Of a stretch of DNA of 25,455 nucleotides, positions 14,340 through 20,689 are shown one piece after another. The notes beneath the pieces are model-generated. The model was not told the DNA's origin and did no database searches. It saw only the letters and a list, made by a program, of their open reading frames with translations. Position 1 is the first letter of the stretch. Each line of letters starts with the position of its first letter. The position numbers and the translations under genes are program-made. Source of the DNA: Atribacteria bacterium SCGC AAA255-N14 (GTDB taxonomy: Bacteria; Atribacterota; JS1; SB-45; 34-128). The stretch covers positions 1 to 25,455 of the forward strand of contig ASPC01000022.1 in the NCBI GenBank assembly GCA_000405345.1, in the 5' to 3' direction.

Positions 14340-15233
14340 ATGTTAGACATTAAAACTCTTGAAACATGGTTATGGAATGCTGCTTGTAGTATTCGGGGAG
14401 CTGTGGATGCTCCAAAATTCAAGGATTACATCCTACCCCTGGTTTTTGTGAAAAGACTTTCTGATGTTTTTGAGGATGAGATTAAAAGACTTTCTGAAGA
14501 ATTTGGTGATGGGGAAACCGCATTGGAGATTGTTTCAAAAGACCATAATCTGGTGAGATTCTTTATTCCAAAACAGGCAGCCTGGCAACAAATCAGAAAG
14601 CAGACAACCAAAATCGGAGAGAAATTGACGGATGCAATTCGCGCGATAGCAAAAGAAAATCCGAAATTACAGGGGGTAATTGACATAGTTGATTTTAATG
14701 CCACTGTAAGCGGGCAGAGAATAATAGATGATGGTAAGTTAAGCAGTTTGATAGAGATTATTAGCAGGAACAGGCTTGGCTTAAAAGATGCTGAATCTGA
14801 CATTCTTGGGAGGGCATATGAATATCTGCTTCGCAAGTTTGCAGAAGGGCAGGGGCAGAGCGCAGGAGAGTTTTACACTCCCAAAGAAGTTGGTTGGATT
14901 ATGGCTTATATTTTGGATCCCGAGCAAGGTCAAGAGGTTTATGATCCGGCCTGTGGTTCGGGAGGATTACTTGTTAAATCCCAACTTGCCCTTAAGGAAA
15001 AAGAGAAGAAGATTTCAAAACCTTTGAGGCTTTACGGACAGGAGCAGAATTACGTTACTTATGCAATGGCAAAGATGAATATGATTATTCACGATATGGA
15101 AGGCAACATTGCAATAGGAGATACACTCCGTAACCCAAAATTTCTTGAGGGAAGCGTATTGAAAACCTTTGATTTGGTCGTGGCTAATCCTATGTGGAAT
15201 CAAGATGGCTATAACAGTGAGTTTTATGAGTCT
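14340..15233 (+). CDS. hsdM: Type I restriction-modification methyltransferase HsdM, N-terminal part
   Basis: The first 298 residues of the N6-adenine methyltransferase subunit of a type I restriction-modification system. The N-terminal HsdM domain is complete (FKDYILPLVFVKRLSDVF). The SAM site is YDPACGSGGLL near residue 200-210, and the catalytic motif IV reads ANPMW, a variant of NPPF/Y also seen in some HsdM groups. The frame runs on past 15233 for only 15 more codons of unrelated sequence. The natural continuation is at 25360-24722 on the other strand, joining in frame after EFYES to give about 510 residues. The start is ATG 14340 after GAGGAG. It lies 45 bases after the radical SAM gene on the same strand. 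Confidence 0.93.
15139..15233. repeat. 95-base segment of hsdM repeated inverted at the right end
   Basis: This segment equals the reverse complement of 25361-25455 over 95 bases without mismatch. At 15234 hsdM coding stops and the interior of an amidohydrolase gene on the opposite strand begins. Two unrelated genes are cut at the same base, which marks the junction as chimeric or rearranged. Confidence 0.95.
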
Positions 15234-15912
15234 CCATATAAGGTACAAAATCTTCTTGCTTCCAACTGTTCCAATTAGCCTCTGTAACCATGCCGCTCAA
15301 TTTACAAAACACGTTATCTGCTTTAGCTAATTCTTGCATATCTTTCTTCCATGCTTCAATTTTGCCCTCTTTAATTAAGGGTTTGCCCAGATGATCTATT
15401 ATAAATTTTTGTTGAGGGAATTCACTAACTAAGGCACAAGCGTATTTAATGTGTCGGGGATAGATTAATATATCATAAGTAAGGCCATATTTTTCTAACT
15501 GACTTATTCCTTTTTTAAAATCTGAATTAAGCATATAGCGGTCATCTTTTTCATCCTGCAAGACATGCCGAACTCCTTTAAATTTCTTATAAGCAGTAAA
15601 TTGTTCCAAATCTCTTTCCACAGAATTGCTTTTAAGATCAACCCACCCTACTATCCCTTTGATAAAAGAATTATTCTGAGCTAATTCCAAAAGCCATTTA
15701 GTCTCTTGTAAGGTCTGCCGAGCCTGCACAGTTATACAAAAATCAATACCATTTCTTTTTAATTCCTTATTTAAATGAGGAGGGAGAAAATCCCGCTGTA
15801 ATTTAACCATAGATACATCAATCCATTTATATTCTTTCTGATTATAAACCCAAAAATGTTGATGGGCATCTACTCTAAATGACCTCTTCTTTTTGTCCAT
15901 TATTTTACTCAC
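15234..15912 (-). CDS. L-fuconolactonase-like amidohydrolase, 3'-truncated
   Basis: A TIM-barrel amidohydrolase of the COG3618 lactonase family, which opens sugar lactones such as L-fuconolactone. Seen are the metal-site HxH in VDAHQHFW, the WVDLKS strand, GVRHVLQ, the IIDHLGKP motif and KLSGMVTEANW. The terminal GSDWP region is missing because the gene stops at the fold-back junction 15233/15234; the frame then reads meaninglessly into reversed hsdM for 15 codons. About 226 of an expected 280 residues remain. GTG 15912 or ATG 15900 (MDKKKR) may start it; neither has a clear ribosome site. It follows the aldo/keto reductase by 50 bases on the same strand, a pairing typical of oxidative fucose or rhamnose breakdown. 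Confidence 0.87.
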
Positions 15913-15962
15913 TTTATTTATAATTATTTATTCTTTTTTTTCTTTTTGTTGAGTTATACTCC

Positions 15963-16928
15963 TCAAGTCCGCTTTTCTGTAGCTCCAGGATCATTATTCT
16001 CATGTAGACCTTCTTTCCAGTAAATATTAGTTACCGGTTTGATTATTTCTCTAATTTTTTTTAACAAATCAGGATCCGGTTTTACTCCTACATTATTAAG
16101 ATTGGCTTTTACATGCCTAACTTTACTCATACCTACTAAAGTTACAGCTACATATTCATGCGAAAAAGCAAATTGTAAAGCTAAATCAGAAATATTCACC
16201 TTTCTTCCTTGACAAAATTGTATAGCTTCCTTTGCACCTTTTAACACTTTTTCCGGAGCTGGATGCCAATCTGGTGCTCCTTTTTCAGTAAGAATACGCA
16301 TATGTAAAGGTGATGCATTAATCAAACCTATACTTTTCTTTTTTACTACTGGAGTTAAAACATCATCCATAGTAGTATCCAGTAAATTATAACGACAATA
16401 GCTAAGTACGGTATCAACCTCCTGAGTTTCCACTACCTCTTTAAGTGGTGTTAAGGGATAACCAGTAATTCCAACAAAGCGAATTTTCCCTTTCTTTTTT
16501 AGTTGAAGCATAGCCGGTAGAGTCTCTTCTGTAATCTGCTTCCTTTTCCCAAATTCTATATCATGGATTTGAAATACATCAATGTAATCAGTCTTTAGAC
16601 GTTGCAGACTTTCCTCAACTGATTTTATAACCCTCCGGGCAGAGAAATCGAATCCATCTGGAAGAGAGATACCGTATCGGCCTACTTTAGTAGCCAGAAT
16701 AATCCGATCTCTCTTTCCCTTTAAAAATTCACCCAATCGTTTCTCTGCTAAGGTTCTTCCATAATAAGGAGAAACATCGAAATAATTAATTCCTTGGTCT
16801 ATAGCGTAGTCTACTGCTCGTTTGCCCTCTTCCGGTACAATAGAACCAAATTCTGCCCCTAAAGGAGAAGCACCAAAGCCGATAACAGATACTTTTAATC
16901 CTGTTTTTCCTAAAACTTTATAAATCAT
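15963..16928 (-). CDS. Aldo/keto reductase, aldose 1-dehydrogenase-like
   Basis: This NAD(P)-dependent oxidoreductase has 321 residues. The catalytic tetrad is visible: Asp51 and Tyr56 (FDVSPYYG), Lys81 (ATKVG) and His122 (FQIHD). The fold signature GFGASPLG near residue 17-24 and the C-terminal cofactor-binding segment (VAVTLVGMSKVRHVKANL) are complete. It most resembles the L-galactose or D-threo-aldose dehydrogenase branch that oxidises aldoses at C1. Together with the lactonase-like gene downstream it would give the first two steps of an oxidative fucose-type pathway: sugar to lactone, then lactone to acid. AAGGAGGG precedes the ATG by about 15 bases, slightly far. The pathway is inferred from the pair; the sugar is not proven. 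Confidence 0.9.
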   Translation of the reverse strand: MIYKVLGKTGLKVSVIGFGASPLGAEFGSIVPEEGKRAVDYAIDQGINYFDVSPYYGRTLAEKRLGEFLKGKRDRIILATKVGRYGISLPDGFDFSARRVIKSVEESLQRLKTDYIDVFQIHDIEFGKRKQITEETLPAMLQLKKKGKIRFVGITGYPLTPLKEVVETQEVDTVLSYCRYNLLDTTMDDVLTPVVKKKSIGLINASPLHMRILTEKGAPDWHPAPEKVLKGAKEAIQFCQGRKVNISDLALQFAFSHEYVAVTLVGMSKVRHVKANLNNVGVKPDPDLLKKIREIIKPVTNIYWKEGLHENNDPGATEKRT

Positions 16929-17130
16929 ATTTAGTTTAAATTCCCTCCTTCTATGAAAGCCAAATGCAAGTTTTATTTTCTATGGGGTCACATTGACTTT
17001 TTATAATTATTCTCCACATCTTTTAGATCTTTGATCATCCTTCTATTCATGCTTATTTATAGCACGCATCATAAAAATTGTTTGATAGAGGACCCTCCCT
17101 TTTTAAGAACGCTCCTCATAAGCTGGGACA
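16929..17130. other. Intergenic stretch with no gene seen
   Basis: I see no coding frame here on either strand. It holds the ribosome binding site of the aldo/keto reductase gene (minus strand, near 16945-16953) and the tail of the IS110 remnant. CATTAGG (17129-17135) with CCTAATG (17153-17159) forms a small hairpin spanning the end of that remnant. Confidence 0.4.
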
Positions 17131-17612
17131 TTAGGTGGTAAGCAGAGCGGTCCCTAATGACTCGATTCTGTAAAATTTATTCTCCTTCCAAACCTGATAG
17201 ACAATCTTCAATAACCTTCTGGCGGTAGCAACTTTAGCTGAATTAGAGCCTTTCTTAGCCTTCATCGAATAATAATAGCTTCTTATCTGGGCATCTTTTC
17301 TGATTGCTAGTATTATTACTTCAATTAAGGCCTACCTTAGGTATTTATTCCCTTGTTTTATGATTATGTGTGATAGGTCTTGCCCCCGGGGGAAGAATAA
17401 GTAGAAGGCACCAGCCCAGCATAGGAACATAATTTATCTAAGGCGGGAAAACGGTCAATTCTATCTATCTCATGCCTAATTAACATAGCAAAAAACTCAC
17501 CTATACCTGATATGGTTTTTAGATGTTCAACTATTTCGTCGTTTTCTTTAAGTTGGGTTAAAATAGACGCTATAGAACTAATGCGTGTTCTTAATTTTTC
17601 TAATAGTTCCAA
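17131..17612 (-). mobile_element. IS110-family transposase remnant (C-terminal half)
   Basis: On the minus strand, the Transposase_20 domain is clear: LKTISGIGEFFAMLI, IDRFPALDKLCSYAGLVPSTYSSPGGK. After KTYHT the frame shifts by one base near 17364. It then continues as HIIKQGNKYLR, a TAG, then LIEVIILAIRKDAQIRSYYYSMKAKKGSNSAK and on to a TAA at 17131-17133. The RuvC-like DEDD N-terminal half is absent and replaced by part of another transposase. It is not functional. Confidence 0.85.
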
Positions 17613-17850
17613 TTTTCTATCCCAATATATTACTTTCTTTAAGAAAGCAAACTTCCTACTGAGAGATTTGCTGGTATTCTTTTTGATAGTTTCTATTACT
17701 TTACATACGGCATACTTTGGAGGAATAATCATAAATAGATAAACATGCTCATTCTTTATCCCTATCTCTATATATTCCTAATCAGAATAATATTTCCTTA
17801 TTTCCTGAAGTTTTATTTTTAGATAACTTTTTACTCCGGTTACTAAAATC
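17613..17850 (-). mobile_element. IS200/IS605-family TnpA remnant fused to the IS110 fragment
   Basis: Reading on the minus strand from about 17850: VKSYLKIKLQEIRKYYSD, a TAG, then EYIEIGIKNEHVYLFMIIPPKYAVCK and a helix with KKNTSKSLSRKFAFLKKVIYWDRK. This is the Y1 (HUH) transposase. The catalytic HxH has become HVY, a conserved Trp codon appears as TAG, and the catalytic Tyr region is missing. At YWDRK the frame passes without interruption into IS110 sequence, giving a chimeric open frame of 122 codons (17732-17364). It is debris of one element inserted in or recombined with another. Confidence 0.78.
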
Positions 17851-17864
17851 TTTCTTAATAACAA

Positions 17865-18137
17865 TTAATCGAGAAAAATATTGTAAAAGAACTAAAGATC
17901 GAAAAAGATTTAATCAAAGTAAAAGAAGTACCGATTAAGTATTACAACTACAGTGACATAAAAGATCTTTTAGAACAAAAATATAGCCAGAAAGTATCTT
18001 TGCCTACCATAATCGACCGAGTAAAAAGAAATAATTTTTATTTTTTAAGGCCAAAGAAAAAAGCTCATGATAAAGAAGTAATAACCAACTATCCGGAAGA
18101 ACTTATCCAACAACTTCGGATTAGCCCAAATAAATAA
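17865..18137 (+). mobile_element. DDE-type transposase remnant (N-terminal region)
   Basis: An open frame without a start codon ends at TAA 18135-18137. It reads like the helix-turn-helix and linker ahead of an integrase-core DDE domain: YYNYSDIKDLLEQKYSQKVS, LPTIIDRVKRNNFY, RPKKKAHDKEV, then ITNYPEELIQ. The normal continuation into the catalytic core is lost, as the last seven residues are unrelated. The recognition rests on general knowledge of IS481/IS3-like and ISNCY transposases, so the family is uncertain. Confidence 0.6.
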
Positions 18138-18216
18138 TCTGGTGTATCTGAAGTAAGATTCTGGCATAGAGATAATTTTTTAGGTATACAAAAAGTTAAA
18201 AATAGTGAGCTTAATT

Positions 18217-18250
18217 TAGTCCACTTTTGATTCTTAAATAGTCCACTTTT
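18217..18250. repeat. Two 12-base direct repeats, probable IS end
   Basis: TAGTCCACTTTT occurs at 18217-18228 and again at 18239-18250, spaced 22 bases start to start, about two DNA turns. Such spaced repeats are typical of transposase binding sites at an element's end. It lies 80 bases after the DDE transposase remnant and is probably the surviving terminus of that element. Confidence 0.5.
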
Positions 18251-18324
18251 AAAATTTAACTAACATAGTTTTCTTTCTTATTTATAAAAAAGAATCAATA
18301 TGCTCACCACTAATGAGATTAGTC

Positions 18325-19005
18325 TTATTCTAAAGATGCTTTAATATTCCTAATATGTTTGCTCATCCATTCTTTCGCTTGTTCGGCATTTCGTTGTTTA
18401 ATCGCTAGAACCAAATTCCTGGTAGTTTCAATGGTATTTACCCTGGTATCTTTGGATATTTCAATAATTTTCCGAGTTTCTTTATATAGCATCTCTCCTA
18501 TAATTTTCATTAATCCATTCATGAAGGGATTATGGGTTGCTTTAGCTATGGTTAAATGAAATTCCAAATCTTTAACGACAAAACTATTTAAATTCTTAGA
18601 TTTAGCAATTTCATTAAAAATCTTTTCAATTAAATCGATTTCTTCCTGGCTTGCATTTAAAGCTGCTAATCGTGCAAACTCACCTTCTAACATAATTCTT
18701 GCTTCCATGAGATAATCTAAAGAATAATTAGAGAATTCCGAAAAAAAATTAACGATTTCATCATATCTGGTAGCCATCTCTAAAATGTAGGTTCCTTTAC
18801 CTTGAATTATTTCAAGGTAACCTGAAAATGCAAGAGCTTGAACGGCTTCTCTAACAGATGCTCTACTTACTCCTAATTGATCGGCTAATTTCCTTTCTGA
18901 TGGTAATTTTTCTCCGGGCTTTAAAATACCCTTTTTTATTTGGTCTTTTATCTGTTGGACAATTACTTCTAAATTAGATTCCCTTTTTATTGTTTTAAAG
19001 CTCAT
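18325..19005 (-). CDS. FadR-type (GntR family) transcriptional regulator
   Basis: A 226-residue regulator. The N-terminal winged helix (residues about 10-75) has the GntR signature PGEKLPSERKLADQLGVSRA followed by SVREAVQAL, and the wing GYLEIIQGKGTYI. The C-terminal FCD domain (about 95-220) is all-helical and normally binds a small carboxylate with a metal through one Asp and three His. Here Asp146, His150 (DLEFHLTIAKATH) and later His are present. FCD regulators usually control sugar-acid catabolism, which suits the aldose dehydrogenase and fuconolactonase genes downstream on the same strand, with transposase debris in between. A minus-strand promoter lies at 19081-19109. The target sugar acid is inference. 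Confidence 0.92.
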   Translation of the reverse strand: MSFKTIKRESNLEVIVQQIKDQIKKGILKPGEKLPSERKLADQLGVSRASVREAVQALAFSGYLEIIQGKGTYILEMATRYDEIVNFFSEFSNYSLDYLMEARIMLEGEFARLAALNASQEEIDLIEKIFNEIAKSKNLNSFVVKDLEFHLTIAKATHNPFMNGLMKIIGEMLYKETRKIIEISKDTRVNTIETTRNLVLAIKQRNAEQAKEWMSKHIRNIKASLE

Positions 19006-19080
19006 TTTAACATTACCTATAGGATAATAATTTTAAAATGTAGTGTGTTATCAGCTGGTATGACCTCTTACCTGTTTGTA

Positions 19081-19109
19081 ATTTTATCATATTATTTTAA
19101 ATTTGTAAA
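19081..19109 (-). promoter_or_regulatory. Promoter of the FadR-type regulator
   Basis: Read on the minus strand, TTTACA (19109-19104) and TAAAAT (19086-19081) are spaced by 17 bases, about 75 bases upstream of the ATG. The R2 palindrome lies 51 bases further upstream. Confidence 0.5.
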
Positions 19110-19157
19110 GAATTTGTTTGAATTTGTAAGTTATGTTTTAAAAGTGAACTAACAGTT

Positions 19158-19213
19158 TTTCGTTATTGTAACGAAGTAGATATATCTAAACCTTTTGTAT
19201 TTTTCCGGAGTCA
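19158..19213. repeat. Palindrome-bearing repeat R2, copy 2
   Basis: The reverse complement resembles 9429-9482, including the identical 17-base palindrome (19160-19176). Unlike copy 1, there is one palindrome only and no TTGACA beside it. It lies between the glycyl radical enzyme fragment and the FadR-type regulator. The remaining sequence up to 19311 shows no gene. Confidence 0.7.
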
Positions 19214-19310
19214 AACCATTTACTTTTTGTGAATAACTATCCCTTTCCTCTCTTTAGTGCTGAACCTATTAGATGAAAATCAAAAGTATTAATATAGTGC
19301 TTTAAGTTTA

Positions 19311-19616
19311 TTATTTAAAAAATCTCTCTCGATTATTAATCATTTCGAGGTCTTCAAGAGTATGGCAGCATAATTCCGGAAAGGTAGGAGTTGCCTGGGG
19401 ACGCTCCTCTCTTTCTCCTACAATTAGCTCTCCTTCACCAATACATATACTTTTATTTTCCAGAACATGTTCAAAAGCTAAGGCGCGAAGAACGGAAATT
19501 GAAACTGTTCCATCATAACTCTTGTACGCCTCGGTTACTAAACTTGCTCGCTCGATAGAAATATAAGGTTGAGTATCTAAGCTTTCCTGTCTTAACTTTT
19601 CTATTCTTTCATTCAT
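19311..19616 (-). pseudogene. Glycyl radical enzyme (PFL-like), N-terminal fragment
   Basis: The 101-residue frame starts MNERIEKLRQESLDTQPYIS and continues ERASLVTEAYKSYDG, LRALAFEHVLENKSICI, GEGELIVGEREERPQATPTFPELCCHTLEDLEMINNRE. This is the conserved start of glycerol dehydratase/PFL2-type glycyl radical enzymes, which are normally around 800 residues. The active-site Cys and the C-terminal glycyl loop are absent, so it cannot function. The frame ends in RERFFK and two stops, and the R2 repeat follows 100 bases later. Upstream, a copy of the end of a glycyl-radical activase gene is retained at 19623-19664. The activase at 8465-9388 therefore has no intact partner in this window. Confidence 0.9.
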
Positions 19617-19622
19617 ATAGAC

Positions 19623-19664
19623 TAACCTCTTAACTTTACGTTCAGATTAAACTTACTTAAAATC
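19623..19664. repeat. 42-base repeat of the activase 3' end, copy 2
   Basis: The reverse complement matches 9346-9387 with one synonymous mismatch and keeps the activase reading (LNVKLRG then TAG). It begins inside the last codons of radC, so the radC terminus and the activase remnant overlap. It is followed by the ATG of the glycyl radical enzyme fragment after seven bases. Confidence 0.9.
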
Positions 19665-20351
19665 ATTGCAGACCCCATTCTCTTTAAAACTAAAATAACC
19701 ATTCCCGCCGATTATAATATGGTCCAATAAAACAATATCCACAGTTCTGAGGGCAACTTTTATAGCCTTTGTTATACTGAAATCATCTTCTGATGGCTTT
19801 AAGGATTCTCCCGGATGATTGTGTGAAATAATAACGCCTGTCGCATGATTGTGTAATGCCCGTTCAACAATTTTTCTGGGATATACTACTGATTTATTAA
19901 CCGTTCCTTTTTGTATAGTCTCAACTGCCAGCAGACGATTTCTGCTGTTTAAGAACATAACTTTAAACTCTTCATCAGCTGCTCCTTTTAAAGAAGCTTT
20001 CAGATAATCATAGACAACATCTGGTGAAGAAACTAAATCTTTTTTATAGAGTCCTTTCTCAAGGTAAATTACTGAAATGTCTTTTAAAAAATTGAGAAAC
20101 AAGGCACTATGTTCGGAAATACCACAAACTTTTTCCAGTTCTTTCCTGTCAGCATCCAATACACCATTGAGTGTTTTGAATTCAGACAACAACTGCTTTG
20201 CAATAGACTTAGTGTTTTTTCTGAGAATGGCAAAGGATAAAGCAAATTCCAACACCTCGTAATCAAGCCATCCTTTTGTCCCACCGCTTTTATACTTTGC
20301 CTTTATTCTCTTGCGATGTCCAAGATAATCTGGTTTTAAAGCTTTACTCAC
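19653..20351 (-). CDS. radC: RadC-family JAMM/MPN+ protein
   Basis: A 232-residue member of the RadC (DUF2466) family. An N-terminal UPF0758/HhH-like helical region (about 10-95) is followed by the MPN+ domain. The JAMM metal site is His177-x-His179-Pro followed by Ser187-x2-Asp190 (SHNHPGESLKPSEDD). A conserved upstream glutamate is plausible at the start of the domain. RadC proteins are common in mobile and defence islands, though the old DNA repair role has been withdrawn; activity is unproven. The start overlaps the stop of the peptidase gene by four bases (ATGA), so it is the last gene of the type I RM operon. Its last codons coincide with the repeated activase 3' end, marking the island edge. 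Confidence 0.92.
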   Translation of the reverse strand: MSKALKPDYLGHRKRIKAKYKSGGTKGWLDYEVLEFALSFAILRKNTKSIAKQLLSEFKTLNGVLDADRKELEKVCGISEHSALFLNFLKDISVIYLEKGLYKKDLVSSPDVVYDYLKASLKGAADEEFKVMFLNSRNRLLAVETIQKGTVNKSVVYPRKIVERALHNHATGVIISHNHPGESLKPSEDDFSITKAIKVALRTVDIVLLDHIIIGGNGYFSFKENGVCNDFK

Positions 20352-20689
20352 CTATCTACCTTCAGCCTTTCACTGTATTTCTCCCAATCCGGCAAGAAAG
20401 CAAACATCAGACTTTTGAATAATTTGCCATGATTAGGGACTTTCATGTGCAGCAGTTCATGAACAATTACGTAATCACAAAGTTCTCTCTCTATTTCAAG
20501 AAGTTTAGTGTTAAATGTTAATCTCCCATTTTGCGATAATGATGCCCACTTATTTTTCATATAACGCAAATGTATCTCTTTTGGCTCAACATCCAGTTTC
20601 TCTGCCCATTTAAAAATGTTTGATTTAAACTTCTCTGCCTCATCTGATTGGTTCAGACATTCTCTATTTTTACTTAGAAGCATTGGCAT
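20348..20689 (-). CDS. YgjP-like zinc metallopeptidase (DUF45, WLM-like)
   Basis: A 113-residue protein matching the YgjP-like metallopeptidase family, shorter than the usual 230 residues because the N-terminal portion is reduced. The zinc site is HELLH (His77, Glu78, His81) with a third ligand at His87 (VPNHG). It also has the family arrangement WASLSQNGRLTFNTKL before it. Proteins of this family are frequently encoded right after hsdR in type I restriction-modification operons, as here: the ATG follows the hsdR stop without a gap and the stop overlaps radC by four bases. The role in restriction is unknown; regulation of HsdR by proteolysis is only a suggestion. Confidence 0.9.
   Translation of the reverse strand: MPMLLSKNRECLNQSDEAEKFKSNIFKWAEKLDVEPKEIHLRYMKNKWASLSQNGRLTFNTKLLEIERELCDYVIVHELLHMKVPNHGKLFKSLMFAFLPDWEKYSERLKVDR

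Noticed and set aside
14788..15027. Small ORFs within hsdM and the antisense frames over tkt, hsdR and the ATPases
   Set aside because: They lie in other frames of strongly conserved genes, lack ribosome sites and encode no recognisable protein.
9464..19176. CRISPR-like array from the repeated 17-mer
   Set aside because: Only three copies exist, two of them 39 bases apart within a promoter and one 10 kb away; there are no regular spacers or cas genes.
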